Source: Membranipora membranacea
Taxonomy: Eukaryota; Bryozoa; Gymnolaemata; Cheilostomatida; Membraniporidae
Direction: 5' to 3'
DNA: 60,000 nucleotides
Assembly (NCBI GenBank): GCA_914767715.1
Contig: OU612070.1
Coordinates: forward strand, 12,233,501 to 12,293,500
Positions 38,401 through 48,921 of this stretch are shown here, in pieces (the first letter of the stretch is position 1; every line of letters begins with the position of its first letter). The notes below the pieces were generated by a model, which had not been told where the DNA came from, ran no database searches, and worked only from the letters and a program-made list of their open reading frames with translations. The position numbers and the translations under genes are program-made.

Positions 38401-41400
38401 AACAGTGGACTCTCGAATACACCTGATATTTTTCGCAACTTTTGCATAACGTCAAATGTGCTGTCCAAATGACCATTATTGTGGCCAAACAAAGTTTTTT
38501 TGAAAGTTCTCACATACGAAGCCGCTTTTATTACCCATGGTGCACGCAGGAAATGCCAACAGATTTTTTCACTGGATCTTCGTTTTTCTTGAATTTAACG
38601 CAATAGAATGGCCAAAAACACCTCAAAAGTCCCAAAAAATAGCTGTTTTTTTGGCATTCTTTTGCGTTAAATTCAAGAAAAACGAAGATGCAAGGAAAAA
38701 ATCTTTTAGCATTTCCTGTGTGCACCATGGCTAATGAAAGCGGCTTCGTATGTGAGAACTTTTAAAAAAACATTGTTTGGCCACAATGATGGTCATTTGG
38801 ACAGCACATCTGATGTTATGCAAAAGTTGCAAAAAATATTAGCTGTATTCGAGAGTCTACTGTTTTCGCAATATGCAAGCTAATTTGTTGAAAGTTAATA
38901 GGTATGGTATTTGAAGTGTAATCTAAGGGAAAATCATATTTAATTTTGTTTCGAGCCTATGATCTGTTCTGAATTAATGATTGAAATTTCACATATTTTC
39001 ACGGCTTCACAAAAAAATGCATTGTATGGCGTGACGTAAAAAGTAAGTTTAGACTAGTCATATATCAAAGAAAATCAAATTTTACGATGAACGCAATCTC
39101 TAAGTATGCATTCCACCTGGTTTGAAATTTCTTGCATTTAATTTGACTCCCCCATCTGCTTTAACAAAAATAGCGTTTTCTGCCTCATTTCCTCCCTAAA
39201 ATGACACAACGTCATTGAATCATGTTTTTCTTCAGGTATTCATTTTCAGTAGCTCGGCAGCTTTCCAACGGTATATGATATGTTGATATTCGGATCGGTC
39301 TTTGACATTACCTTAACCTAGCAAATTTGAACTTACAGTTTCTTATGAAATGAAGCCGGCAGTTTTTATGGGTTTAGGTTTTGGAAGGTGCAGCATCGGA
39401 GACTTTGACAAAGTGTTAATTTCCTATCTAACTTGAGAATTATTCTGTGCATTATAATTTTATGAATTTTGTAGCAATTTTTAGCGTAACATAAACTAAC
39501 TGCAATGTTCTCAGGGATGCTAACCATTGCAGTTCTTGCCTATAGGGGATGCAGAACATTGTAACTACTAAACAGCTTAGGTTTAAGTTGAAAACGTTTG
39601 TTGGCATCTAGTTAGCTGTTTTGGAGTATCTTATTATTAGCTAGCACCAATTTTGGCTATATAGGTAGGAGTTCATAATAAAGCAAATGCGAAACAGCAA
39701 ACTTTATATTTTACAAATATTTTTATCCCTAGGGTTTCTAGACAAGACTTTTTTTGTAGGCAAAAAGCTTGTACGACCTAACAAATAAAAGAGTTGTCCC
39801 CTCCTTAATAAAGATTTATGTGGTTATGTGGTCTAGTTCTTCTTTTTTATTATAAGATTTGCACCTGCAATTCAAATATTGTGTGGAGTTGAAGGTTAGC
39901 AGAGAAACAAAACGTGTTATTAAACCTGCTTTCCCCCCCCCCCCACCCTTGATGAAGCTTTGTTAAACAACCTTAGTGCGTAAGGTTGGAATACATTTGC
40001 TCACCAATATTGCATTCAATAGTTTGTCTGTCCAAAGGATAACCCTTTACTTTGTCCTATAATCAAACCAAAAATGTTCCTCTCCACACCATTAATTTAT
40101 CTAATATAATTATTTTTTTTCTTTTGTTGCAGGGTACATTATAGCATTGTTAGCCATGAACATAGCAGCATTCCTACTAGTGTTCATCTGCTATGCCAGT
40201 ATATTCCTCCAAGTTAGAGGATCTAATGCCTCCAGAGCTAGTGATATGTATCTGGCTAGAAGGATGGCTCTACTTGTCTTTACTGACTTTGTATGCTGGG
40301 GTCCTGTGGCTATCGTAGCTGGGATGAGTGCAGGCAAGTTTGTTTATTTACCACTAAGCATTCAAAATGGATCGGTATAATATCTCTGCATCCTTCTTAC
40401 TTGAGGCACTTTGGGCAAGAAGAAATAGCTTCTAAGAAGAAAACAATCCTTTCAGTTTTGGCGGTTTTGACATTTGTCTCTGCAGAATACTGATTTCATA
40501 ACAAATTTTCTCAAATCAAAAGTCCACATTATTTTCCATTATGAACTTGTCTTCAGGAGTTGTTCGACAATACCTAACCGTATCATTAAGAATTCTGATA
40601 ACAGTTACAATTAGGACTAGCAATTTCTAAAAAAATATCCATTTTATTAAATTTCAAGCCGCAAAGCCGAATAAAAAATGAATCACAGCAATATAATTTC
40701 AATTTTCAAATCAGCCTATTATACTTCACTGACTCGTTGGCCAATATACTATTATAATATTGAGTTATTTCATTATTATCATTTTAGGTGGTATTAATGT
40801 TGAGCACTCTCGGATAAGCAGTGAGAGTGGGCTCTACATAGCAAAGGTCATACTAGTCATATTCTATCCTTTCAATGCCTGTACGAACCCGTTCTTATAT
40901 GCAATCATAACGAAACAGTTCCGTAAAGATTTCAAGGTATGTAGAGTCAGTTTATACTGCTCCATTCTTATTAGCTGCGCTTAGATTCGCCCTAGTAGCC
41001 AGCAGTTTGTTCCAGTTCAATTACTGAACTTACTGATGAATTTATGGCCCAGGATGACAGGGTGGCCAAAGTGAATAAATATTGTTGTTACTCAAACACA
41101 TTTGCTAATCAAGATGTTTGTTGTTGCCATAGATATAAAAGTTTTTTATACCTATGGTTTATGCTGTTGTTGTTGTTTTCAAACCTACGCTCGAAGAGTC
41201 ATTCGTAGGCACTTGTCCATCATAGCCTTCAGAAATCGGGAGACGCTTACTCTTCAATACACAAAATTTCACTCGAAGGAACATTTCTCTCATAATTTTT
41301 TTGATTTGTTGTTTAGTTTCGTTTCTATTTCATCGAACAAGTTAAGATCTAGACAACTGAAAAATATTAGAATAAAGTGACAATGACGCCTACATGCGCA

Positions 41401-44386
41401 ATAGCTTTGACAATGTCGCAACTACTCAAGGCTCAAGGCCAACTTGCCATACGTGATGCGGCAATAGAAAACAATTATATTATAATGAAGAAAGTTCAAA
41501 CTCAAAGCCAAGAGGTGGCACATGAGAGCCACTTTAAAGGCGACCTGTCTCTTCACTGATTTCAGGTTTTCAGACATCTTGTTCCACAGTGCTGTCATAA
41601 CTTGTCTTTCCCACTAACTGCTCCAAATGTCATATTTTTAGGGCACGCTGAACAGTTGTGGAATAACGTACTTCAGTAAAAGTAAACGACACAGAATTCT
41701 GGATCATTCTGGAGATGGTGTTTGCCGACGAAGGCCAATGAGAATGACTACTTCGTTCATGTCAAATACTACTCAGATGACAAATACAATGTCTAGAGAC
41801 GATACAAGAGGTGAGTTCCTATCAGATTGAGGTCGGTCATGATAATAATGTAGGTCATGACATATAAATCATTTCCATATTATCCATAACTTTCAAATTC
41901 TTGCTTACTAACTCACAACACTCGGATGAGAGTTCAACATTTAGAGCTGATGCCTGTCATCATCACTAGAACCCTATTACCCCAGTCCCCTCCCTGTCCT
42001 TAGTTTTATGAAAGCTATGCAGTGCTCGATTTTCAAACTTAAACTACTGCTGCCATTCCCTCTCTCCACTCTCACTTCTCCGGCGGGGAGGGGGGGTCGG
42101 ACGGTGGGGGCAAGAGTCTGCCACTCAGGTAAATGTGTGATTAATGAATTCTGTATAGCTCAGAGATAACTAATTGAGGCTATAATCTCCCCATTTTCAC
42201 TTGATGGGCAAATAGTAAATGCTCAAACTTATCTTCAAAATCAGGGGAAAAATTAACACACTAGTAGGTGATGACCTCATTATTTTCGGAGAGTAGGAGG
42301 GTTACTACCTCACTAATTCGGCTAGATAGGATAAATAATTTCATACCCTCATTTTGATGATCAGATTGTGCAAATTATTTGCCCATAATGTGACAATGCT
42401 GAGATTACAATTGCAGTCTCATTTTGTTTGTTTTGAGTTGTACAGAATTCTATTAGCACAAATTTGCCTATATGTGGTAGCAGTAGTTAAAAAAACTGCT
42501 TATGACATGAAATGTCACAATATTTCAGGTGGAATAAAAACTTTGAATGGCTGCAATGATAAAATCTATATAATCCTCTATCCTCCCAATAGGCTTGTAT
42601 GAACCCCAATACTTCAGTCAAAACCTATTTAGCAAGCAATTAATTTTGATTTGACAGAGTACATGCAAGATTGTCCAACTATCAAATCCGATGATGATCA
42701 CCAAGAAGAAGTGACTGACATTTTCTTTCCTGTATTGTTGTAGGTGGAAGCATACAAAGCAAAAGTAGCATTGATTCATTCATGGCCACATACAATCTGA
42801 ACAACAACGATGAAAGGAAGAGATCCTCAAGGACTAGTCAAAGTTCAAGGAGGGAGAGTGTTATATCTATTCAAGAATATACCCTAAAAATCTTAAACAA
42901 CAAACCAACACAGCTCAATCACAGTCGCACTCCCCGGAAAATGAAGGTAAAATAACTACAGCATTCTTACTTGCCACACCTATATACATTACCTATTTAC
43001 TGTGGTAGTCAATAAGTCCAGGGACTTTTCTCCAGAAACAAAGATGAAAAAATGATTACGATTGTCAAAAGGATGATCGGCAAATTTTGATCTGGAAAAT
43101 GTAGCATTGAAAAAATCTTTCAGTGGCGAAATGGCTGCCACATGCTGCAAGCTGCCAAAAACTGATCCAGGCACTAATCAGGCGTTTGATTTTGAGAAAT
43201 GATCCCACTTAATTGAGGACACGGACCATGGCCAAGCCTAAGTACTCTATAATCCCTAAGCTACAGCTTCTTCTGCCAATATTGTCCACATTAACATTGT
43301 CGGTTCAGGTTGGTTCACTTCAATTCAATTATCCTTCAAGATTATATGTAGGTACGTGACAAGTTGCCAAATATCCTGCTCCACAAAGTGTTGGTCATTG
43401 TTCCATGTCAATTAAGGACAACCACTGAGACACGCAATAATTTTTTACCAAGCCCTTAGTTCTTAGGGAGCAAGGGGCGTTCTGCCTACCCTAGAATGCT
43501 GACTAGAGTGGCCTAAAAATTTGATAATGGAATTTAGATCATAAAACCGCTTTGGAGGGTGGTCCCTGAGGAGGAGTTTACAATACCCAACCTGGTGTTA
43601 CTTCACACCCTCAATGATTTTCGCCTCCCTCACCATTTTTCCTATTCCGGCCCTGATTACATTTTTATGTTTATTTGACAGAGACACAGCGTATGTGGAG
43701 TTCCATTGTTGACAGAGAGATCACTGAGTGTAAGTACAATCGACAGCTCAGAGTCCCGTCGACCTTCAGATTCAGCAAGAGTACCAGAAACTTTAGAGGA
43801 AGCAGACAGCGCCACCTACGATGATCAGTGGACTGAAACGCGTCCATGGGAATCTCACCAGACAAGACAACAGTGGCACAGAGACCGCTGGCTATTCAAT
43901 GACCATATCAGTGAACTATCAGAAGATACTGATAAATACACCGACACAGACTCTGGGACAGATGTTAAACACATTTGTGGATCGGACTGTGAATATTGTT
44001 CAGTCTCTGATAACGATGGTAGCACAGGCTCAAGGTACACCATCGTCAACACCTCACGCAACAGACGGAAAAGCTTGGGAGGTTTGCCTAGGATTTTCAA
44101 GTCCCAAAATAGTAGCAAAAGACAGCAGGACAGCTGCTATGAACATGAAAACGCATGGGAATATATAAAAATCAATAACCATGAATGTCAACAAGGTCGA
44201 CAGCGATCGCGTACATTCCAGAACGATGACAGTGAACACCCCGACTGCTCTCTATATGTACGTACGCACAGTAGATCTTTTCATGATTATAACAGTAATG
44301 ACAAAACAATACCCAGTCTAGTCAACAAAGATCCTTATGACCTCGAAGAGAAATCACTAACTCAAAGATTGCTGGAGGATTCTTGA
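26415..44386 (+). CDS. LGR-type glycoprotein-hormone receptor-like GPCR, paralogue 2 (20 exons, 1106 residues)
   Basis: Exons: 26415-26629, 26882-26953, 27419-27493, 27815-27892, 28862-28942, 29611-29712, 31277-31345, 31808-31888, 32360-32492, 33219-33293, 33585-33765, 34195-34342, 35422-35627, 36132-36321, 36805-36992, 40133-40333, 40788-40936, 41642-41810, 42744-42946, 43682-44386. They sum to 3321 coding bases in frame. The domain order, intron positions and phases equal those of paralogue 1; exons 2-10 and 13-17 have identical lengths. Intron 16 has a GC donor (G|GCAAGT) where the paralogue has GT. Intron 10 has a weak GTCTGT donor and intron 11 GTTAGT. All signature motifs are kept and there is no internal stop, so both copies look functional. 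Intron 15 is swollen to 3.1 kb by two palindromic elements. The expected role is that of the paralogue; divergence is greatest in the hormone-binding and hinge exons. Confidence 0.95.
30521..30557. repeat. (TA)n microsatellite in paralogue 2 intron 6
   Basis: An AT/TTA-rich run dominated by TA dinucleotides. Confidence 0.8.
33219..34342 (+). other. paralogue 2 hinge region (exons 10-12)
   Basis: Exon 10 repeats HCCAF. Exon 11 differs completely from its counterpart and is rich in Glu and Lys, then Thr. Exon 12 has a shorter acidic tyrosine motif at residues 396-405 ([10 protein letters not shown]). Exon 12 starts at the TTTTCAG acceptor ending at 34194. The open frame extends upstream to 34029, but extending the exon would break alignment and phase with paralogue 1. 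Confidence 0.9.
35123..35246. mobile_element. 124-bp hairpin MITE in paralogue 2 intron 12
   Basis: The ends read AGAACAAGTTTGTTC and its reverse complement, and pairing continues with few mismatches to the centre near GCGTCGCGCC. The core is GC-richer than the intron. CCTACAT occurs a few bases outside both ends, but I cannot establish a clean target duplication. Confidence 0.75.
37120..37825. mobile_element. palindromic non-autonomous DNA element, family II, copy 2 (complete)
   Basis: The terminal inverted repeats start ATCACAGAGTAAGG and include CAGAGGGGACA-TTCAATGAT and ATAGTGCCTGCGGTTTTT. The pairing extends through nearly the whole 706 bases. It sits in intron 15 of paralogue 2. Copy 1 at 16000-16649 is in a different intron of the other gene, so the two insertions are independent of the gene duplication. 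The target duplication is unclear; AAG flanks both ends. Confidence 0.85.
37948..39316. mobile_element. 1.36-kb full-length palindrome flanked by TTAA, family V, copy 1
   Basis: The element at 37952-39312 has termini GGTAATGTCAAAGACCGATC and its complement, with TTAA on both sides (37948-37951 and 39313-39316). The left half is the reverse complement of the right half almost throughout, with the centre near 38632. TTAA target sites are the hallmark of piggyBac-type transposition, so a piggyBac-mobilised MITE is likely (inference). Open frames on both strands inside it are mirror images of each other and not genes. Confidence 0.9.
41642..44386 (+). other. paralogue 2 long cytoplasmic tail (exons 18-20)
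   Basis: About 358 residues. Exon 18 is Ser/Thr/Arg-rich ([16 protein letters not shown]). Exon 19 carries an [17 protein letters not shown] segment that matches [12 protein letters not shown] in paralogue 1. Exon 20 has the same conserved block as the other copy ([36 protein letters not shown]), followed by a divergent acidic/basic region and a similar last dozen residues ([11 protein letters not shown]). Stop TGA at 44384-44386. No strong AATAAA is close by; the first clear one is at 44903-44908. Confidence 0.9.
42081..42110 (+). other. G-run cluster with quadruplex potential in paralogue 2 intron 18
   Basis: Runs of GGGG, GGGGGGG and GGGGG within 30 bases could form a G-quadruplex in DNA or in the pre-mRNA. 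A shorter G-run of the same kind occurs at about 27533-27549 in intron 3. Confidence 0.5.
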
Positions 44387-45368
44387 AGAACAATTCTGGC
44401 ATTCTCCCGATATATTGCCTTTTTCCCAATAATACTTGAGAACTTGAGCTATATCACTGTTTTCCCAATACTATATAGTTGGAAAAAATATAAAGCTGTA
44501 AAGAAGAACTTGAGCTTTATTTTTATTTTTTCTCAGTTCAGTTTCTGGTACAGATTCGCAAAAGAGCAAAAAAACTCAGTTCTAGTTTTGTTGATTTTTC
44601 TTTGTTTGCAGCTAAGAATTGTTTTACAAACATCATTGTCTTTCTGAAATAATAATCTTTCTAAATAATGTTTGTATTGGTTGGTATGTCTATCTCAGCA
44701 ACTGCGGTGCCAAAGCCTATCTCCTGTGCCAATAATCTAATTTTGTTTACCTAAGTTTTTACCTGTGACAACCTGTAGGAATGATGATTTGTGTTGCATA
44801 GTATCATAATGTTGAAAACTTACAACTCACAGCGACATGAAAAATCTCTGCACTCAGATAACAAGCAAATGCCATTCATTTCTGACCTCAACTTTTTTCG
44901 CAAATAAAAAATAATTACAACACGCTACCTAGAAAACTATAAACTTTATTGTCTGAACTCAAATAATTTCCTCCTTTGTACGATGTGCCTTGAGTTAAGG
45001 TTGTGCAGTGTACCACTGGATGGAACTACCAAAATGTGTTATAGTGTGCCGGGGTGCTTTTCATGATGGCTAAGGAAACTTTCTTCCCTGCTGAAATAAA
45101 GTATTTAGTAAATCATTTGGGGTTTGCCATTTTGAATAACCTTTTCATCCGAGTAAAGTGATCATAAGCCTGGACAATTTTGATTATTACTGATAGAACA
45201 CATCCTTGATGTTAGAATGATGAGTATGGTCAATCTGTCGGTGTTGTGATTATGAGAGCTGTCTGAGTTTGAGATATGGGTGACTTGTGAGAGTTGTTTG
45301 TTGGAAGTTGTTCTGAGAAACGTTGTTTATATGGGTAGGAGGAAGCCAGGGTTAATCCCTCAGCATGA

Positions 45369-45437
45369 GGGTAGGAATCGAATCCGAGACCTCTGGCTTG
45401 ATAGCCAAGGATGTGATCATATGCGCTAACAAATCTC
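45369..45437 (-). mobile_element. tRNA-like head of a probable SINE
   Basis: Read on the minus strand, GATTCGATTCC (complement of 45374-45384) matches the Pol III B box GGTTCGANNCC at all but one base. It is preceded about 50 bases earlier by an A-box-like TTAGCGCATATGA, and a TTGGC/GCCAG stem in between resembles an anticodon arm. The acceptor stem is not convincing, so I do not call a tRNA gene. The body of a SINE would run on towards about 45215. Confidence 0.35.
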
Positions 45438-45439
45438 TT

Positions 45440-46431
45440 AAAAACGCTGTCGCTCCTTGATCGATCAAAGCCTGGTACAGCCATTTACTGCAGCAAGACT
45501 TGAATATATAACATTACCATCCAAATAATGATTTTAGTGTATAATAATATGAAATAAAAATCAATTTTATCAGCATATTTTCTGTGGTTACCAAATTTCC
45601 TTTCACATTGACTTCAATGACACAATAGAATGAGGCCTCGGTCCATCAATTAAACATAATCCCATATTGTTTGATAGCTTGTGATATATTTAACGCCTTC
45701 AATCATAAAAAGGAGTCTTTGAAAGATAAAATATTACCTATCATATATCGTCATAAAATTTCCCCAATCAAAGCTACATTTTTTTGCATGTGGTTCGGCA
45801 AGCTAGCCTTGCCACGAGGCTGCAAAAGACCCATGTGAATTGTGAAGCTGTTTTATGGCAAAGCAACACAAATTGCTAGATTATAGCATATGGTGTTACA
45901 TTTTTTCTCTTCAGGCTCAACAACACCAAAATTAATTAAGTCACTGACCTTTTAGGACAATACTCCCACGTATGTTTGAGAGCTTTTGGTATGTAATTGC
46001 CTCCAATCATACAGAGTAGTTTTTGATAAGGATATGCTACAAAATCTTACTTATGATATGTCCTCATAAAAGGTCAAAAAACTAACAAAAAATAAATGAA
46101 CGTGAGTTTTTTGACCTTTTATGACGATATATGATAACTAAGATTTTGTAGCATATCTTTTTTAAATACACATTTTTATGATTGAAGGCCATTAATTACA
46201 ACAAGCTCTCAAACATAAGTGGGAGTATGTTTAATTGATTGGAGGCCTAATCATATTATTTCAGCGATTTCAATATGAAAGGCAATTTGGAAACCACTGA
46301 TAAAATTAATTTTCATTTCATATTATTGTTTTGTACTTGAAACATTATCTTGATGATAATGTTTTATACTGGGGTCATGTCGCGGTCGATGACTGTACGT
46401 GGCTTTGTTTGATCAAGGAGTAACAGCGTTT
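45440..46431. repeat. 1-kb fold-back element, family VI
   Basis: Outer arms: AACGCTGTCGCTCCTTGATC at about 45442 against GATCAAGGAGTAACAGCGTT ending at about 46430. Inner arms pair TGAAATAAAAATCAATTTTATCAG with the segment near 46297, and ACAAAATCTTA with TAAGATTTTGT, around a centre near 46095. Mismatches and small indels are frequent, so this is an older palindrome than the TTAA family. No coding capacity. Confidence 0.75.
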
Positions 46432-46829
46432 ACCCTTTTTTCCATCTTGGTTTGATTATTATATAATGTTGCTGCCTCTCAATTCAGACAATGACTGCAC
46501 CGGGGTGCATGCTAGGATTAGGTTGTATAGTGGCGACTAGCTTTCCAAGTCATTAGTGCCACTCTTCAACCCCTGCCAGTTTTAATCCAGCATAAAGCGT
46601 ATTCCCACAAAGCTTGAGCTGCGGTACGATGCTGATGTTCTGAATAATATTCCAAAACATGAGCATGATGGCAAAAGAAAATTTAGAACTGTGCATATAC
46701 TAAACCTAGGAAAAGAAGATTATTCCATCTTCATTTATTTCAGGCACTCCTCTTTTATCTATACTGTTTGATATATGCATATATGTATCTGAAAGATTTT
46801 GTCATGAATTTTGTTTACCTAAGTTGGTG

Positions 46830-47066
46830 TTAGCGAAATGTGATTGGTGAATGAGATATGCAGAAGACAGGCGAATTTTTTTGGCAGGATGGGGTCGGCA
46901 AAATGAAATTGGCAAAATGTCTTTGTGATTGAGGAGTGTGATCGAGATTGGGAAAATATTTTTGGCAAAATTTGGTTGGCAAAGTGAAAATGGCTGAATT
47001 GTCATTGGCAAAATGTCATTGGAAAAATGAGATTGGTGAAATGTGTTTGGCAAAATATGATACAGA
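46830..47066. repeat. degenerate short-unit tandem array
   Basis: Variants of ATTGGCAAAATG (with GTGAAATG, GGAAAATG and similar) recur about every 14-16 bases. The minus-strand reading is correspondingly repetitive and is not a gene. Confidence 0.75.
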
Positions 47067-47591
47067 CCAATACTTGGACATCATACTTGTGATTAATATG
47101 CCTTGTTGTAATTTATGCTTTGTAAATGATACAGCGAGGTGATGGAGAAGATGATTAGAGTACATGTAAATAATGCACCAGACAAATACCCACTTAACAT
47201 GTCAGCATTGTGCTCAGTTCCACTGTTAGTGTAGAGCAAGAACTTATGGCACGTACACAAACAGTGTTGGTTTCAAAACACTTATATTGGTATTTCAGCT
47301 GATGCTTGTGTGGACTTTAGTGATGGAGGGCAGTATTACAGATGGCTCACACAATTAACTTAAAGTGACAGTCCTACTAGACCAGGCAGGGTATGGTTTC
47401 TCAGACAGAAAAGTCATCAGGGCATAAGAAATAAAACAGCCTGCAAACCGAATTGAAGTAAAACTGCTGCATTATTCGAATTACTGGGGTAAAATATCAA
47501 CTTTTCTAATAGGACTGATCCTTCAATAAACCGATTAATAACATCTTTATTCTGCATCATATAGGTGACACTCTGAGTCTCTGCTAGACAG

Positions 47592-47695
47592 CGTGCTGCG
47601 GTGGATTAGTTATCGAAATTGGTGCTACATCTTGTACATCTGGGGATAGTGTCCCAAAAGGAGCTTACACTTCATTGACAATAAATACCAATGAT
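47592..47695 (+). CDS. candidate exon upstream of the TSR array
   Basis: The acceptor CTAGACAG is followed by an open frame (CCGGLVIEIGATSCTSGDS, then VPKGAYTSLTINTND) that ends at a good GTAAG donor at 47696. The length leaves phase 0, which fits the next candidate exon at 47747. The domain is not recognised. It could be part of the TSR gene or of a separate secreted protein. Confidence 0.45.
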
Positions 47696-47746
47696 GTAAG
47701 TTGTATCTTTGTGTGTTATAGTCAAGCTAATTGATGGTTTCATTAG

Positions 47747-47794
47747 GTTTCTGTTCCAGCTGCCAGTTCATTTAACGGGAGTCTGAGAAACAAT
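47747..47794 (+). CDS. candidate 16-codon exon following 47592-47695
   Basis: ATTAG acceptor, 48 bases open at phase 0 (VSVPAASSFNGSLRNN), GTGAGT donor. Such a short exon is supported only by splice sites and phase agreement. Confidence 0.3.
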
Positions 47795-48421
47795 GTGAGT
47801 AGGCCTACGCATTTTCGGTCACTTACAGTCGTCATTTCATATCAGATATGTAATCCCTCCAACGACATGCGAATGTTGGTCGCAATTAGCTGGTAATTGA
47901 ACATTTGCAACATAAAACAACTTTTATCATACAGTGTCAAATCTTGAGAACCTAGGGAAACAGAGAAAAGGATAGCTCATTAACTAGTCAATAAGATACA
48001 CCCATTTTCCTTAAGCGGCAGATATCAAACACAATATGCAAGTTTTTTTTCGTTGATGATCGGGTAAATCAGAGAATAAGACTCTTAAACATAGAAATCA
48101 AGAGAGTAAATCATAGCAAATCATAATAAGTAAGTCTTAGACAATAATGTGCTGTTGTAGGATGCTGTTTTGAATTTAAATGTTAGTGCAGTTTGTCATT
48201 GACATACCGTTTTTGTAACCTCTGAAGAAGGAGGAAGACAAGCATGACAGCGTCTATACGACAAAGTTCTATTAAGCTGAATTTATATTGCAGGAGCGGT
48301 GTCTCATTTGAACTCACTGATAGTTATTACAAGCAACCCTATTAGCAGTGACCTATTTAGAGTAGCTATCTAGAAAAACGTGTTGACATATACATGATAT
48401 GATAATATTCTGTTGATGTAG

Positions 48422-48573
48422 GGTTCTCAGCTTGGATAGATTGAGTGTGTTCAGCAAGCTGTGGAACTGGCACAAAGACTCAATCCAGAACATGTAGCAA
48501 CCCCGAACCAGTTTTTGCTGGAAGTACTTGTGTTGGGGACGTAATACGTGCAATTGCTTGCTCTGTTGCACCG
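48422..48573 (+). pseudogene. TSR exon A with in-frame TGA
   Basis: The frame reads FSAWID, then TGA (48442-48444), then VCSASCGTGTKTQSRTCSNP to a GTAAG donor. The stop stands where the second Trp of the W-x-x-W motif belongs, and one residue is missing before the following Cys. The incoming phase also disagrees with the preceding candidate exon. The rest of the module is well preserved, so the damage is recent or tolerated. Confidence 0.7.
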
Positions 48574-48921
48574 GTAAGTCAAGGTTTTATTACACTAAAA
48601 ATAAACAGAAGTTATATATATATATTATATCTGAAACATTGATATATATGGAAATACATGGAAATATTGACCTGACAAGCTGATTTGATACATTTCTTAT
48701 CAACATTGCACTCATTTCTCCATAGTGCCTGATTCTGCTCCACGCTCTTTCCGGCTTCGGTCCTGTATTGAAAAAGGTAAAATCCAGCATGAGCCACTTG
48801 TGTAGATATTAAATCACCATTGTTTCTTCTTCAAATATAACTCAATGACATTTTGCAACTCATACAGAGCAACAATTATTTTTCACTAAATCAACTCATC
48901 TTGTTATTGTTTTCTGTGTAG

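Larger units (their letters stand above)
35422..40936 (+). other. paralogue 2 seven-transmembrane domain (exons 13-17)
   Basis: The five exons match paralogue 1 in length (206, 190, 188, 201, 149) and keep FTPCVDI, the helix-1 GN, ERW, FTDF and NPFLY (residues 732-736). Exons 13 and 16 are nearly identical to the other copy at the DNA level; exon 17 shows many silent differences. Helices 5 and 6 are separated from helix 4 by the 3.1-kb intron 15. Confidence 0.95.
44387..47591. other. intergenic region after the receptor pair, repeat-rich
   Basis: I find no exon here. It contains the 3' flank of paralogue 2, a tRNA-like SINE head (45369-45437, minus), a 1-kb fold-back element (45440-46431) and a short-unit tandem array (46830-47066). 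Confidence 0.6.

Noticed and set aside
38531-38734. Overlapping open frames on both strands inside the TTAA palindromes (also 53849-54127)
   Set aside because: The two strands encode the same peptide because the DNA is a palindrome; this is an artefact of structure, not a gene.
45369-45437. Functional tRNA gene on the minus strand
   Set aside because: B box and an anticodon-like stem are recognisable, but there is no convincing acceptor stem or proper anticodon loop; a SINE head is more likely.
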